A DNA stretch of 64,000 bases from Flavobacterium tegetincola DSM 22377 (GTDB taxonomy: Bacteria > Bacteroidota > Bacteroidia > Flavobacteriales > Flavobacteriaceae). The stretch spans positions 1 to 64,000 of the forward strand of contig NZ_KE384384.1 in assembly GCF_000425485.1 (NCBI RefSeq), in the 5' to 3' direction. The notes beneath the pieces are model-generated. The model was not told where the DNA came from, did not search any database, and saw nothing but the letters and a program-made list of their open reading frames with translations. Shown piece by piece: positions 21,960-32,100 of the stretch; positions within the stretch are counted from its first letter, which is position 1; each line of letters opens with the position of its first letter. The position numbers and the translations under genes are program-made.

Positions 21960-22895
21960 ATGAGTAAATTTCTAATTGTGGTCGTTGGACCCACTGCTAT
22001 TGGCAAAACCGCTTTGAGCATTAAATTGGCCAATCATTTTAAAACCGAAATAATCTCTTGTGATTCCAGGCAATTTTTTAAGGAAATGAAAATTGGTACG
22101 GCTGTTCCTTCTGATGAAGAACTGGCTTCAGCAGAACATCATTTTATCCAAAATAAATCCATTTTTGAAAATTATACGGTGGGGGATTTTGAAAAAGAAG
22201 CACTTTTAAAAACTGATTCTTTATTTGAAGCTAATGATTTTGCCATTTTAGTTGGTGGTTCAGGACTTTACGTCAATGCCGTTCTACAAGGTTTTGACAC
22301 ATTTCCTGAAATAGATTCTGAAATTCGAGCAGAAGTGCAACATTCCTATGAAACTTTAGGTTTGCAGTATTTACAAGAAAAGCTAGAGGAAACAGATCCG
22401 GATTATTATTCTTTTATTTTACAAGACAATCCGCAAACTTTGCAAAATCCACAACGGTTGATGCGCTTTGTGGAAGTGGGTTTGGGTACTAAAAAACCCT
22501 ATTCATCTTTTTTAAATCAGGAAAAAAAACAGCGCAATTTCACTCCAATTATAATCGGTCTTGACGCAGAACGTGCAGTACTTTATGATAGAATCAACCT
22601 TCGAGTAGATCAAATGATTGCGGATGGATTAGTGGAGGAAGCAAAAGGCGTTTATGAAAATCGGAATTTGAATGCCTTACAAACCGTGGGTTATAGAGAA
22701 CTTTTTGATTATTTTGACGGAAGTATTACACTTGATTTTGCCATAGAAGAAATCAAAAAAAACACAAGACGATTTGCCAAACGACAATTAACGTGGTTTA
22801 GAAGAACTGAAAATGTAACGTGGTTTGATTACGAAACCTCATTGTCTACGATCGTCGAAACGATAAATTTCAAAATAAATTCGCAACCAAATTAG
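21960..22895 (+). CDS. miaA: tRNA dimethylallyltransferase
   Basis: Transfers a dimethylallyl group to A37 of tRNAs reading codons beginning with U. The P-loop GPTAIGKT opens the protein. It is followed by SCDSRQFFKEMKIGTAVP, GGSGLYVNAVLQGFD and the C-terminal QTVGYRELFDY and FAKRQLTWFRR motifs. The 311 residues match the family, and the gene is closely spaced behind the channel gene. Confidence 0.96.
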   Translation: MSKFLIVVVGPTAIGKTALSIKLANHFKTEIISCDSRQFFKEMKIGTAVPSDEELASAEHHFIQNKSIFENYTVGDFEKEALLKTDSLFEANDFAILVGGSGLYVNAVLQGFDTFPEIDSEIRAEVQHSYETLGLQYLQEKLEETDPDYYSFILQDNPQTLQNPQRLMRFVEVGLGTKKPYSSFLNQEKKQRNFTPIIIGLDAERAVLYDRINLRVDQMIADGLVEEAKGVYENRNLNALQTVGYRELFDYFDGSITLDFAIEEIKKNTRRFAKRQLTWFRRTENVTWFDYETSLSTIVETINFKINSQPN

Positions 22896-22977
22896 AACAG
22901 TAGCATCCTCCTATTGAATGCTTTTCTGAAATTTAATCGGCTCTAAATCGCATCAAAACCCATATAATGTATATAAG

Positions 22978-23634
22978 ATGAAAAAAATACTACTCCTTTT
23001 AACCACATTGTTTTTCATTTCATGCCAAATTCAGTACGACGGTGGATCAAAATTTATTGTACAGACAAAAGTGGTAGATAAAAATGGCATTCCAATTCCC
23101 GAAGTTCCCGTCAGTGTTCGCGTAAGTAGTGGCGGCTTATCTGATGAGATATCTCTCAGTGAAACCAACAAGGATGGATTTGCAACACTTCTTTTTCCTC
23201 CTCCAGAAAACGAAGGAGCAACAATTTCAATTTCCTACTTTCCTGATTATTATAATGACGCTACTTCTATTTATTATGCCAAAGAAATAGATCAATTAAA
23301 AAAATCAGATTTTTCAGATTATCTCTATGACACAGGAATTGTAATTTTGTTAAAAGAGGCGGATGTAACTGAATTTACTGTTTTAAAAGAACAAATAAAT
23401 CAAAGTAACCAAATTACTGCCTTTTCCACAGATGCAGTTAGTACGGAAAGTATCCCAAGTAGTTTCTCTGAATTGAATTATTATTTTCCAATTTCGATTA
23501 AGGTTTTGAAAAACCACACCTTTACCGTTAACTACAGCATTACGAATTATTCGACCTCGCCTCAAACGGTTACCAACTATTCCGAACAAGTAACTGCCGG
23601 AAATGTACCATTTAGTTACACCATAGTTTATTAA
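22978..23634 (+). CDS. Hypothetical lipoprotein with carboxypeptidase-regulatory-like fold
   Basis: A 218-residue protein with a lipoprotein signal peptide (MKKILLLLTTLFFISC, Cys16). Residues about 25-90 (VVDKNGIPIPEVPVSVRV, then ETNKDGFATLLF) look like an Ig-like carboxypeptidase regulatory domain. It is probably exposed in the envelope. The following gene encodes a predicted outer-membrane barrel 29 bases away on the same strand, so the two may act together. Function unknown. Confidence 0.75.
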   Translation: MKKILLLLTTLFFISCQIQYDGGSKFIVQTKVVDKNGIPIPEVPVSVRVSSGGLSDEISLSETNKDGFATLLFPPPENEGATISISYFPDYYNDATSIYYAKEIDQLKKSDFSDYLYDTGIVILLKEADVTEFTVLKEQINQSNQITAFSTDAVSTESIPSSFSELNYYFPISIKVLKNHTFTVNYSITNYSTSPQTVTNYSEQVTAGNVPFSYTIVY

Positions 23635-23663
23635 TTAATTAGAAATACATATAAATACTTCTT

Positions 23664-24281
23664 ATGAAAAAATTATTTCTAATAATTACTTTTGTTTGCA
23701 ATTTGCAGACATTTGGGCAAGAAATACCTGCAATAAAGCAAACTGCTCAGCAAAAAAATGAATTTAAAATCTCAGCCGTTTGGAGGCTTTATCCTATAGC
23801 TTCATTTCACTTTGGCGACAATGCTTTTGCAAAAGCACATAAGAACGGTGGCGGTCTTGGTACCAGTTTGGCATTACTAAATTATGGAAATTTTCGCGCA
23901 GGACTTGGCTACGAATTTACATCCTACTCTGTCTCTGATGTTTCAAAAGTGGGCAATTTTAATCATTCAAATGCTCAATCTTTTAATTATTTCATCAGCT
24001 ATGATTTAGAATTGACTGAACGATTGACATTTGTACCAAACATCGGGTATGGAAATGATTATGTCAATCAAAAAACAAGGTCGCAACATTTTGGTCATTA
24101 CTCAGGAAATCATTTGAAAATTGGATTGAATACCGATTGGCAACTTGGAACTAGTCTTGCCGCTTTTGTCGGAATTCATTACATTAATTCTCAATACGAC
24201 ATAAAAACCAATGCAGCATTTGAAGATTATCTGCAACAATCGAATCAGATGCAATTGACATTTGGACTTAAAATATATTAA
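23664..24281 (+). CDS. Predicted outer-membrane beta-barrel protein
   Basis: A 205-residue protein with a signal peptide (MKKLFLIITFVCNLQTFGQE). Its mature part shows alternating strands and turns (GLGTSLALLNYGNFRAGLGY, LTFVPNIGYGND) and ends in a C-terminal strand MQLTFGLKIY, typical of small barrels. No closer family is recognised. It follows the lipoprotein gene and precedes the thioesterase gene by 17 bases. Confidence 0.72.
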   Translation: MKKLFLIITFVCNLQTFGQEIPAIKQTAQQKNEFKISAVWRLYPIASFHFGDNAFAKAHKNGGGLGTSLALLNYGNFRAGLGYEFTSYSVSDVSKVGNFNHSNAQSFNYFISYDLELTERLTFVPNIGYGNDYVNQKTRSQHFGHYSGNHLKIGLNTDWQLGTSLAAFVGIHYINSQYDIKTNAAFEDYLQQSNQMQLTFGLKIY

Positions 24282-24298
24282 AAGCTAACTTGTAGAAC

Positions 24299-25036
24299 AT
24301 GCCAATACATCCCAATTTTAAATCCATTCACGAAAAAGAGTGGCTTATTAATTTTTCTCAATGTGCTCCAAACGGCGCTTTGAACTATACCGATTTATGT
24401 AATTTATTGCAATTAACTGCTTCGGAACATTCCGATTTGGGAGGGATAAGTTTTGCTGATATGCAGGAAAAGGACCAAGCTTGGGTTTTAAGTAAGATGC
24501 GGATTGAAATTGATGCGTTACCTAAATGGAATGATACCATTGTTATTAAAACGTGGATTGTATCATTAGAAAATGCACGTTCCGTTCGGGCTTTAGAAGT
24601 GTATAAGAATGGAGTAAAACTCATTTCTTGCGAAACGTTTTGGGTAGTCTTAAATACTAGGATTAGAAGGCCCGAAAGTTTGCACTTGCCACACGATCAT
24701 TGCGAAAAATTCCCACAAATGTTGCCTACAGTTGAACGCGTCAAGCGAATCAGAATTCCAGTTGACACCGTAAAATTAGGCAGTCATAAAGTGGTGTTTT
24801 CAGATTTAGATATAGTCAATCACGTAAATAACGTTAAGTATTTAGAATGGTGTTTGGATTTAATATATCCGAAACTACTGCTTAAGCAAACTATTAAAAG
24901 TTTAGATCTCAACTTTTTAAATGAATTATTCTTGGAAGATGAAGTAGCTCTTTTTTCGATAACGATAGAAAACACCACAACATTTTCAATACTAAAAGAG
25001 GGTCGAAGTTGCTTCTCGCTAGAATTTACAACATAA
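24299..25036 (+). CDS. Acyl-ACP thioesterase
   Basis: Double-hotdog protein of the FatA/FatB-like acyl-ACP thioesterase family, which releases fatty acids from acyl carrier protein. The first hotdog spans about 5-135 and contains DYTDL-like LNYTDL. The second spans about 150-240 and contains the motif DIVNHVNNVKYLEW, where Asn and His are the usual active-site residues. The size (245 residues) is right. It ends at a terminator shared with the convergent response-regulator gene. Confidence 0.88.
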   Translation: MPIHPNFKSIHEKEWLINFSQCAPNGALNYTDLCNLLQLTASEHSDLGGISFADMQEKDQAWVLSKMRIEIDALPKWNDTIVIKTWIVSLENARSVRALEVYKNGVKLISCETFWVVLNTRIRRPESLHLPHDHCEKFPQMLPTVERVKRIRIPVDTVKLGSHKVVFSDLDIVNHVNNVKYLEWCLDLIYPKLLLKQTIKSLDLNFLNELFLEDEVALFSITIENTTTFSILKEGRSCFSLEFTT

Positions 25037-25062
25037 AAAAACTCCGATTTCTCGGAGTTTCA
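25034..25062. terminator. Bidirectional terminator between thioesterase and response-regulator genes
   Basis: A 9-bp stem (AAACTCCGA/TCGGAGTTT, 4-base loop) is flanked by A and T runs and lies between two convergent stop codons. Confidence 0.88.
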
Positions 25063-25066
25063 AAAT

Positions 25067-25795
25067 TTATTCTGCAGCAGGAGCTGGCGGTTTGTTCTTA
25101 ACCACTAAACGGAAACCTTCTCCGTGAATGTTTAAAATTTCAACCTCATCGTCCATTTTAAGGTATTTTCTTAACTTGGCAATGTACACATCCATACTTC
25201 TAGAAGTAAAATAGTTATCATCTCTCCAAATTTTAGTCAACGCTAATTCTCTTGGCATCAAATCGTTTTCGTACACGGCAAGCATTTTTAGCAATTCGTT
25301 TTCTTTTGGCGAAAGCTTAATTGGCTCTGTATCTTTATAAGTCAAGAAACGCAATTTCGAATTTAAATGGAAATTTCCAATGATGAATTCAAATTTTGTA
25401 GCATCTGCTTTTACTTCAGAAGATTTGCGTTGGATAATTGCCTTGATTTTCATCAAAAGTACTTCTGAATCAAAAGGTTTGTTCAAATAATCGTCCGCTC
25501 CTACTTTATAACCTTTCAATACATCGTCTTTCATGGACTTAGCTGTAAGGAAAATAATAGGCACTTCTTTATTCTTTTCTCTGATTTCTTTTGCAAGCGT
25601 ATATCCGTCTTTGTAAGGCATCATGACATCCAAAATACACAAATCAAAAGTGTCTTTTTTGAATTTTTCAAATCCTTCCATTCCATTTTTCGCTAAAGTA
25701 ACATCAAAGTCATTTAGTATTAAATAATCTTTTAGTATCGATCCGAAGTTCGGATCATCCTCAACCAAAAGAATTTTTTTGTTTTCGTTTTCCAT
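25067..25795 (-). CDS. OmpR-family response regulator
   Basis: Receiver domain (1-120) with acidic pocket VEDD, phospho-acceptor Asp56 (ILDVMMPYKDG) and the conserved Lys in YLNKPF. A winged-helix DNA-binding domain (about 140-235) shows LSPKENELLKML and SRSMDVYIAKLRKYL. The gene lies 3 bases downstream of a histidine kinase gene and is its obvious partner. It resembles RprY-type regulators of Bacteroidota, but the signal is not known. Confidence 0.94.
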   Translation of the reverse strand: MENENKKILLVEDDPNFGSILKDYLILNDFDVTLAKNGMEGFEKFKKDTFDLCILDVMMPYKDGYTLAKEIREKNKEVPIIFLTAKSMKDDVLKGYKVGADDYLNKPFDSEVLLMKIKAIIQRKSSEVKADATKFEFIIGNFHLNSKLRFLTYKDTEPIKLSPKENELLKMLAVYENDLMPRELALTKIWRDDNYFTSRSMDVYIAKLRKYLKMDDEVEILNIHGEGFRLVVKNKPPAPAAE

Positions 25796-25798
25796 AAC

Positions 25799-27385
25799 TT
25801 AATTTATTAGTGGTAATTTTATGATAAAGGTACTTCCCTTACCTTTTTCGCTTTCAACAGTAATCTGACCATTGTGGTCCTCAACAATTCGTTTCACATA
25901 GGCTAATCCTAAACCGTGTCCTTTCACATTGTGAATATCGCCTGTATGTTCTCTATAAAATTTTTCAAATATTCTTTTTAATGCTACTTTATTCATTCCT
26001 GAACCGTGATCTTGCACTTTTATTATCACAAAATCCTTCACGTTTTCTGTATACACATCGATAACGGGATCTTCTGGTGAATACTTAATGGCATTGTCCA
26101 ATACATTTACAATAACGTTTGTAAAGTGTACATCATTTAGCAGCACCGTTGTTCTTGTGGCCTTAAAATGTGTTCTTATTGTTCCGTTTCGATCTTCAAT
26201 AATTAGGTTGACATGCTCAATGGCTTCTTCCACAATTTCATGAATATCCATAGACTCCTTATTGATCTCCAACTCTCTTTTTTCCAGTTTGGAAATCCTT
26301 AAAACATTTTCCACTTGGGCATGCATTCGTTTATTTTCGTCCCGAATCATTTGCAAATACCGTGTGGTTTTTTCTCGATCGTCAATTACTTTAGGGCTTT
26401 TAATAGCATCCAAAGCAAGGTTAATCGTAGCGATTGGCGTTTTAAATTCGTGCGTCATATTATTGATAAAGTCCGTTTTGATTTCAGAAATCTGACGTTG
26501 TTTAATCAACTGATTTAAAGCGCTAGTGTATGCTATTATTATTATTAACGTAAAAATGATCGATAAGGTTGTAATTCCTACCAATTCCGAGAAAAGAAAT
26601 TTCTTTTTTTCTGGAAAAGTAACTAACAATTGATAATCACTTTTGCCCTCAGAATTAGTCAAGAAAGGAATACCAAACGTAGAATTTTTATCAAATTTAA
26701 AATCCGCCGATTTTACTTTTGTTGCTAAACCATTTTCATAAATCCCAAATTCAAAAGGTGTATTGACATCGTATAGCTTTAATTCTTTCTTAAGCAACTT
26801 TTGCAACGCATCTAATGAAACCCGTTCTTTCAATGACTTGGTCTCCGTTATTCCGTCAAAAAACATTTGAATTTGCACTTTATCCAATAGTTCCATTCTA
26901 CCCGACTTTTTAATAGTCATTTCGGGCGAAGGATTTAATTGAAGGTTGGATTGATCTAATCCATCTCCAGAATAAACTTCTGTTTTACTGTTAGATACAA
27001 AGTTAGTAACCTTGTTTACCGAGTCCATTTTCTTATCAAAGAACGACAAATTGACATTGTAATCTTCAGAAAGAATACTGTTGGAATAAATGATTGTTTT
27101 ATTAGTAGTTCTATTTTTCTGTACCAAAACAAAATCTAAAAGCTCGGTTTTAGTAGGCTTTTTACCTTTCGCGTCTTTTAAAATATTGTATTGATTGAGT
27201 AAATTATAAACCTCTTGCTCCTTGAAATTATCAGCCACATTACCCATTACTTGTTTAACGTGGTACTTAAATTGCTCCTCGTTATTCTTGAACGAAGTAT
27301 TAATCAAGTACAACTGTACCAATATAATTCCGATTAGCGAAAGGCTCATCAAAAACACCAATAAACGAAACAACAATTTATTCAT
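25799..27385 (-). CDS. Sensor histidine kinase
   Basis: Inner-membrane kinase of 528 residues. A first membrane helix (about 8-29) is followed by a periplasmic sensor region (about 30-265) and a second helix (about 265-290). The HisKA domain follows, with the phosphorylated His in NNMTHEFKTPIA. The ATPase domain has NVLDNAIKYS, DHGSGMN and GHGLGLAYVKRIV. It precedes and probably phosphorylates the adjacent OmpR-type regulator, and is similar to RprX-type kinases. The sensed signal is not apparent. Confidence 0.93.
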   Translation of the reverse strand: MNKLLFRLLVFLMSLSLIGIILVQLYLINTSFKNNEEQFKYHVKQVMGNVADNFKEQEVYNLLNQYNILKDAKGKKPTKTELLDFVLVQKNRTTNKTIIYSNSILSEDYNVNLSFFDKKMDSVNKVTNFVSNSKTEVYSGDGLDQSNLQLNPSPEMTIKKSGRMELLDKVQIQMFFDGITETKSLKERVSLDALQKLLKKELKLYDVNTPFEFGIYENGLATKVKSADFKFDKNSTFGIPFLTNSEGKSDYQLLVTFPEKKKFLFSELVGITTLSIIFTLIIIIAYTSALNQLIKQRQISEIKTDFINNMTHEFKTPIATINLALDAIKSPKVIDDREKTTRYLQMIRDENKRMHAQVENVLRISKLEKRELEINKESMDIHEIVEEAIEHVNLIIEDRNGTIRTHFKATRTTVLLNDVHFTNVIVNVLDNAIKYSPEDPVIDVYTENVKDFVIIKVQDHGSGMNKVALKRIFEKFYREHTGDIHNVKGHGLGLAYVKRIVEDHNGQITVESEKGKGSTFIIKLPLIN

Positions 27386-27454
27386 ACGAACAAAATTAAC
27401 ATTTTAACATTTGGCATTTTAACATATTAACCAAACATTAACAACAAAAATTTA

Positions 27455-28042
27455 TTATAAAAATTTTAAAATTTTATTATAGATGTCATTTACTTGCTGT
27501 AGTGTTGATTCTATGCGATTGTTTGTAATTACAAAGTCGCTCAATTCGATTCTTTGTGCATCAGACCACTGGTTATTGATGCGTTTTTGAATTTCTGCCT
27601 CTGAAGTAAGGTCGCGATTTTGAACGCGGCTGATTCGTACATCCATTGGTGCAGTTACGGTGATGACATAATCGCATAAAAGATGACCTCGGGTTTCAAA
27701 TAAGATGGCCGTTTCCTTGATTATGAATGGAGCTGCATGATGCTGAAGCAGCCATTCCTTAAAATGGTTGCCTACTAAAGGGTGGATGATTGCATTGAGA
27801 AGGTTTAATTTTTCAGGACTGTTAAAGACAATTTTTGCCATTTCCACTCGATCCAATTGACCGTTATCAATTACAGATGTGCCAAATTCTTCTGCAATCA
27901 ACGCTAGGGTTTTGGGCTGATTAGTGAAAGTTCTTGCTTCTGTATCTGCAATGTAAATAGGAATGCCTAACTCCTGAAACATTTTTGCAACAGTGGTTTT
28001 TCCACTTCCAATTCCTCCGGTCAATCCTACAATTTTTGTCAT
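27455..28042 (-). CDS. coaE: Dephospho-CoA kinase
   Basis: Last step of coenzyme A synthesis: phosphorylation of the 3'-hydroxyl of dephospho-CoA. The P-loop is GLTGGIGSGKTT, and IADTEARTF and NAIIHPLVGNHF follow. The 195 residues fit. The coaBC gene for earlier steps is also in this window, about 10 kb away. It is downstream of the glycosyltransferase gene by 6 bases. Confidence 0.95.
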   Translation of the reverse strand: MTKIVGLTGGIGSGKTTVAKMFQELGIPIYIADTEARTFTNQPKTLALIAEEFGTSVIDNGQLDRVEMAKIVFNSPEKLNLLNAIIHPLVGNHFKEWLLQHHAAPFIIKETAILFETRGHLLCDYVITVTAPMDVRISRVQNRDLTSEAEIQKRINNQWSDAQRIELSDFVITNNRIESTLQQVNDIYNKILKFL

Positions 28043-28048
28043 TAAGCT

Positions 28049-29044
28049 TTATTTAAAAAAAAGTTCAGGAAATGCATTTTGCGGTTTCTTTTTGAGAATT
28101 TTCACTAATACAAATGATTTTAAAAAACCAATTCCGTAACCATAAAATTGAATAATTGTGGCAAAAACAGCCAGAAAACCAATTTTAAAGCTCTTGGTTT
28201 GCAAAATAGCGAGAATGAAAAGCAATTCAAAATAGATGGTAAAGATAAATATCAGAATATAACTTTTTAAGAACGCAGTGGCAACCGCTGCAATCATTCC
28301 TAACAAAAATAGGGTTGGAAAAAAGTAAGTTGGTTTAGAATACTTGGGGTACCAATGGTTTAAAATAGGTCTTGCTTTACCGAATTTATTGACTTGTTTG
28401 TAGAATTTAGACCAATCAATTCTCCGTTTATGATAAACATAAGCGGTTGGAATTAACTTGGTTTCAAAACCTAAATTCCATAATCGTATGGATAGATCGG
28501 GATCTTCGCCAGGATGAATTTTCCCAAAACCACCTGATGCTTCAAATGCTTTTTTAGAAATTCCCATATTAAAACTTCTCGGTTGAAATTTATCAATTTT
28601 TTCTGAACCACCTCTAATTCCACCAGTGGTGATAAAGGAAGTCATTGCAAAATTTATAGCCTTCTGTACATCCGAAAAACTATCCAAAGCTCTGTCCGGT
28701 CCACCGAAACAATCGGTAAATTCTAACTTCAATGCCTTATCCACCTCGATTAAATAGTTAGAAGGAATAATACAATCGGAATCAAAAATGATGTAATACG
28801 CGCCTTTAGCTACATTCATTCCATAATTTCTTGAATCACCAGGACCTGAATTGGACTTATAATAATAACTAATATCAAGTTCAGATTGAAATTTTTCTAC
28901 AATTTCTTGGCACGGAATTGACGAACCATCTTCTACAACCACTATTTCAAAAGGAAGTTTATAGTCTTGTAAAAGTAAACTCTGTAACAGTTCCTCTATT
29001 TCATCTGGACGGTTGTAAACGGGTATGATCAAAGAAAAAAGCAT
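28049..29044 (-). CDS. Family 2 glycosyltransferase, membrane-anchored
   Basis: Inverting GT-A glycosyltransferase. The N-terminal nucleotide-sugar-binding region FSLIIPVYNRPDEIEEL leads to the metal-binding FDSDC motif, then GEDPDLSIRLW in the acceptor region. Two hydrophobic segments near the C-terminus (about residues 240-300) probably anchor it in the inner membrane. I chose ATG 29044 (MLFSLIIPVYN). The open frame continues to 29086, but the added residues run into the upstream terminator. Acceptor and sugar are unknown. Confidence 0.9.
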   Translation of the reverse strand: MLFSLIIPVYNRPDEIEELLQSLLLQDYKLPFEIVVVEDGSSIPCQEIVEKFQSELDISYYYKSNSGPGDSRNYGMNVAKGAYYIIFDSDCIIPSNYLIEVDKALKLEFTDCFGGPDRALDSFSDVQKAINFAMTSFITTGGIRGGSEKIDKFQPRSFNMGISKKAFEASGGFGKIHPGEDPDLSIRLWNLGFETKLIPTAYVYHKRRIDWSKFYKQVNKFGKARPILNHWYPKYSKPTYFFPTLFLLGMIAAVATAFLKSYILIFIFTIYFELLFILAILQTKSFKIGFLAVFATIIQFYGYGIGFLKSFVLVKILKKKPQNAFPELFFK

Positions 29045-29071
29045 AGTTGAAAATTTTATCAAATATACCAT

Positions 29072-29101
29072 TAAAAAAAAAGCCACCCGAAGGTGGCTTA
29101 T
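29072..29101 (-). terminator. Rho-independent terminator of the T9SS cargo gene
   Basis: An 8-bp stem (AAGCCACC/GGTGGCTT, 4-base loop) is followed on the minus strand by a T run, between the cargo gene stop and the glycosyltransferase start. Confidence 0.88.
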
Positions 29102-29121
29102 AAATTTAAAAAAATTTTAAT

Positions 29122-32100
29122 TTATTGTTTGATCACTTTGATCGTTTTCACTGCATTTTCTGTAGATACTTTTACTAAGTACGTTCCAGAAGCTAAGCTT
29201 GACATATCTACTTGACCTTTGTTTGCATTCATATTCATAATTAAAACTTGTTGTCCAAGAAGATTGTACACTGTTACATTCGAAATGTTTTGCGTAAAGC
29301 TCACATTTAAAACATCTTTTACAGGGTTTGGATATGCTGTGAATGAGTTGCTATCAAAATCAACATTTGATAATTCAGACTCAAAAGCCACATTGTCGAT
29401 GTAAAAGTTATAATCAGACTCATCATCAATAATTCCATCAGTACCTACAAATGCGAATTTAACTGCACTTGAAGTAGCCACATATTCATACGTAAAATCT
29501 TGCGAAACGTTAGACACATTACTTGCAGCTGTAAAATTTTGAATTTCAGTCCAAGTAACTCCATTATCAGTAGTCATTACAACTTTTACAGAATCATCTG
29601 ACCCCATTGCAATAGACTCAGTTCCTAACCATGTGGTAACACCATAGTTAAAAGATAAGTTATATGTTTCTCCAGTTACAGTATTCATAGAAGGTGAGAT
29701 TAGCCACCCAATTCTACCTGAAAAGTAAAGATTAATTGAGGTAGCACCAGTTGAACCCGCATTTAAAAATCCATCTGCCGCCCAAATTCCAGTATCAGTA
29801 CCTGTTGGACCTGTAGCAACTGTGCCTGCTCCAGCTCTTGACCAACATAATGGTGGAAAAGTGTCAAAGTTTTGCGCATACGGAGCATCAAATGCGACAC
29901 AAGCAGTTACGAATGTTATCGAAGGAGACCAAGCACCAAAATCAGTTCCATTACAAACGGAACGCACCCAAACTCTATAAGATGTTGAAGGAGTTAGATC
30001 AGTAATTGTAGTAGAAGGTGTAGTAGCTACATCAAAAGTAGTTAAACCCTCTGGAGTATTCACTGTAGATTCTGCATAAGCATACTGCCAAGCCGATTCT
30101 GTTCCTCCTGGAGTCCAGGAAATATCTGCCGTTGTAGAAGTAGAACCACCAAAAGCAACAACATTAACATCCTGACAATTTGGATTAACTTCCCAAGTTA
30201 CATCGTCAATGTACATATATTGATATGTACTAGTACCAACAAACTTAAACGCAACATGACTGTCTGTTGTTGAACTAGCAAAAGGTACTGAGTATATTGC
30301 AAAGGCATTGGTCATTGGAATAGTTTGAACTGCAGTAAATGTACTAGCATCTGACGGATCACTCATAGTTCCTACAACCAATTGAACACCAGCATTTCCT
30401 GAATATGCTCTGAATTTAATTCTATGCAAATTTAATGGTAAATCGGTTAGTACTGGTGTAACTAAATACAAAGCAGCTGCTGCGTCATTAGAATTGTACA
30501 TTTCAACATAATCACCGAAAGATGATACTTGAATTCTAGCAAATGCGTCAGCAGTACCTTTAATTGTATACCAACATTCTGGAGCAGGAATTGTAACTTC
30601 AGTTATAAAACTTTCAGTAAAATTACCAAATGCTTCACATCCTGTTCTAAAATTAAAAGGCCCCGTCCATGGACTTAAACTACCACTTCCACAATCTGTT
30701 TGTAAAAAATAACTGTAGTTTGTTTGAGGATTTAAGCCACTTAAGTTTAAAGTGTTTGCTGCTATTCCAGACGTTACGGTACCAGATCCCTGATTTTGAC
30801 CTGCAGAGAGAAGTTCTACGTTAAATAAAGTTCCAGTGGAAACCCAGCTCAATGTTGCCGATGTAGCTGTAATTGCACTAACTGATGTAGCAGATGGCGG
30901 AAAACAATCCGGTGCTGGCAAAACATTAACTAGAAATTCTAAAGCAACACCATATATACTACTATAACAAGGATTAGCAGGCGTTTGTACATAATCCGTT
31001 GCAACAATACGCATTCTGTGCTCTCCAATTGCAGCCGTAGCAGGAACAACAAAAGAAGTATTTAATACGAAAGGATTTGTAGCACCAGACTCGCCTGTGT
31101 AAACTAATTCTGAAGCTTCAAAAGTAAAATTATCATTAAAATCAACCCATACATGAGTGAAATAAGTAGCACCCGTTGCTAGAGTTACGTTCATGATTGT
31201 ATTCAAACCTTGTGTTATGTCTATTGCGCCATTTTCAATAAAATTACCATAAAGTACATCTCCTACTGTAGTAACCACGTCATTAATCTGTACACTTGAA
31301 ATTCCTGCACCATCGTTTGACGTAGGCAATGCTTCGCAATAACAACCATCATCATAAGTGGTAAAGTTATCTTCAAAACAATCTGTCGCAGTTCCAAAAG
31401 CATTGTAAGGTGCAATCGTATAATAATAAGTCGTACCTAAATCACCAACAAATGAATAATTCAATGCACTATTGATATCTACGTTATCTACAACTAAATC
31501 CTCACCATCAGGAGAAGTTCCGATAGACACTTTGTATCCATCAGCATTATCAATCGCATCCCAAGTAAAAGTAGTTGGAAAGTTACCACATCCTACATCT
31601 GGAACAGTATTCATATCTTCAATACAACCTGGTGCTGCAAAGGGAATTTCCTCCCAAACAACATCATCTAAATACACTGTACGAAAGGTACCACCCAAAC
31701 CGTGTTTAAATGCAATATGATTATCAGTCGTACTTGTGTTCATTGTTACATTATAGGTAAGATAATTAGCAGTTAAAGTAAATGTAGACAAAGGTGTAAA
31801 TGTGGTAGCATCTGTAGCATCACTCATCGTACCTACTATTAAAATCTGTCCAGCAGTTCCTCCTCTAGCCTTAAATTTCATTCGGTGTGTATTTTCTCCA
31901 ATAGCCGTTAAAGCTGGTGAAACTAACAAAATATCTGATGATACATCACTTGAATTAGTCATGCTTATTGCGTTAGGTGCAGATGCAAAAGTGTTACTGA
32001 TTACCGAAACGTTTGCATTTATATTGGTAGAAGTAATCGTTTTAGTCCAACAATTTGGAATCGCACCCGTTGCAGCAGTAGTTTCTGAAAAATCTTCTAT

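Noticed and set aside
27391..27398. TAATTTTG box (minus strand) before the histidine kinase gene
   Set aside because: It matches TAnnTTTG but is only six bases from the ATG and has no -33 TTG at a usable distance.
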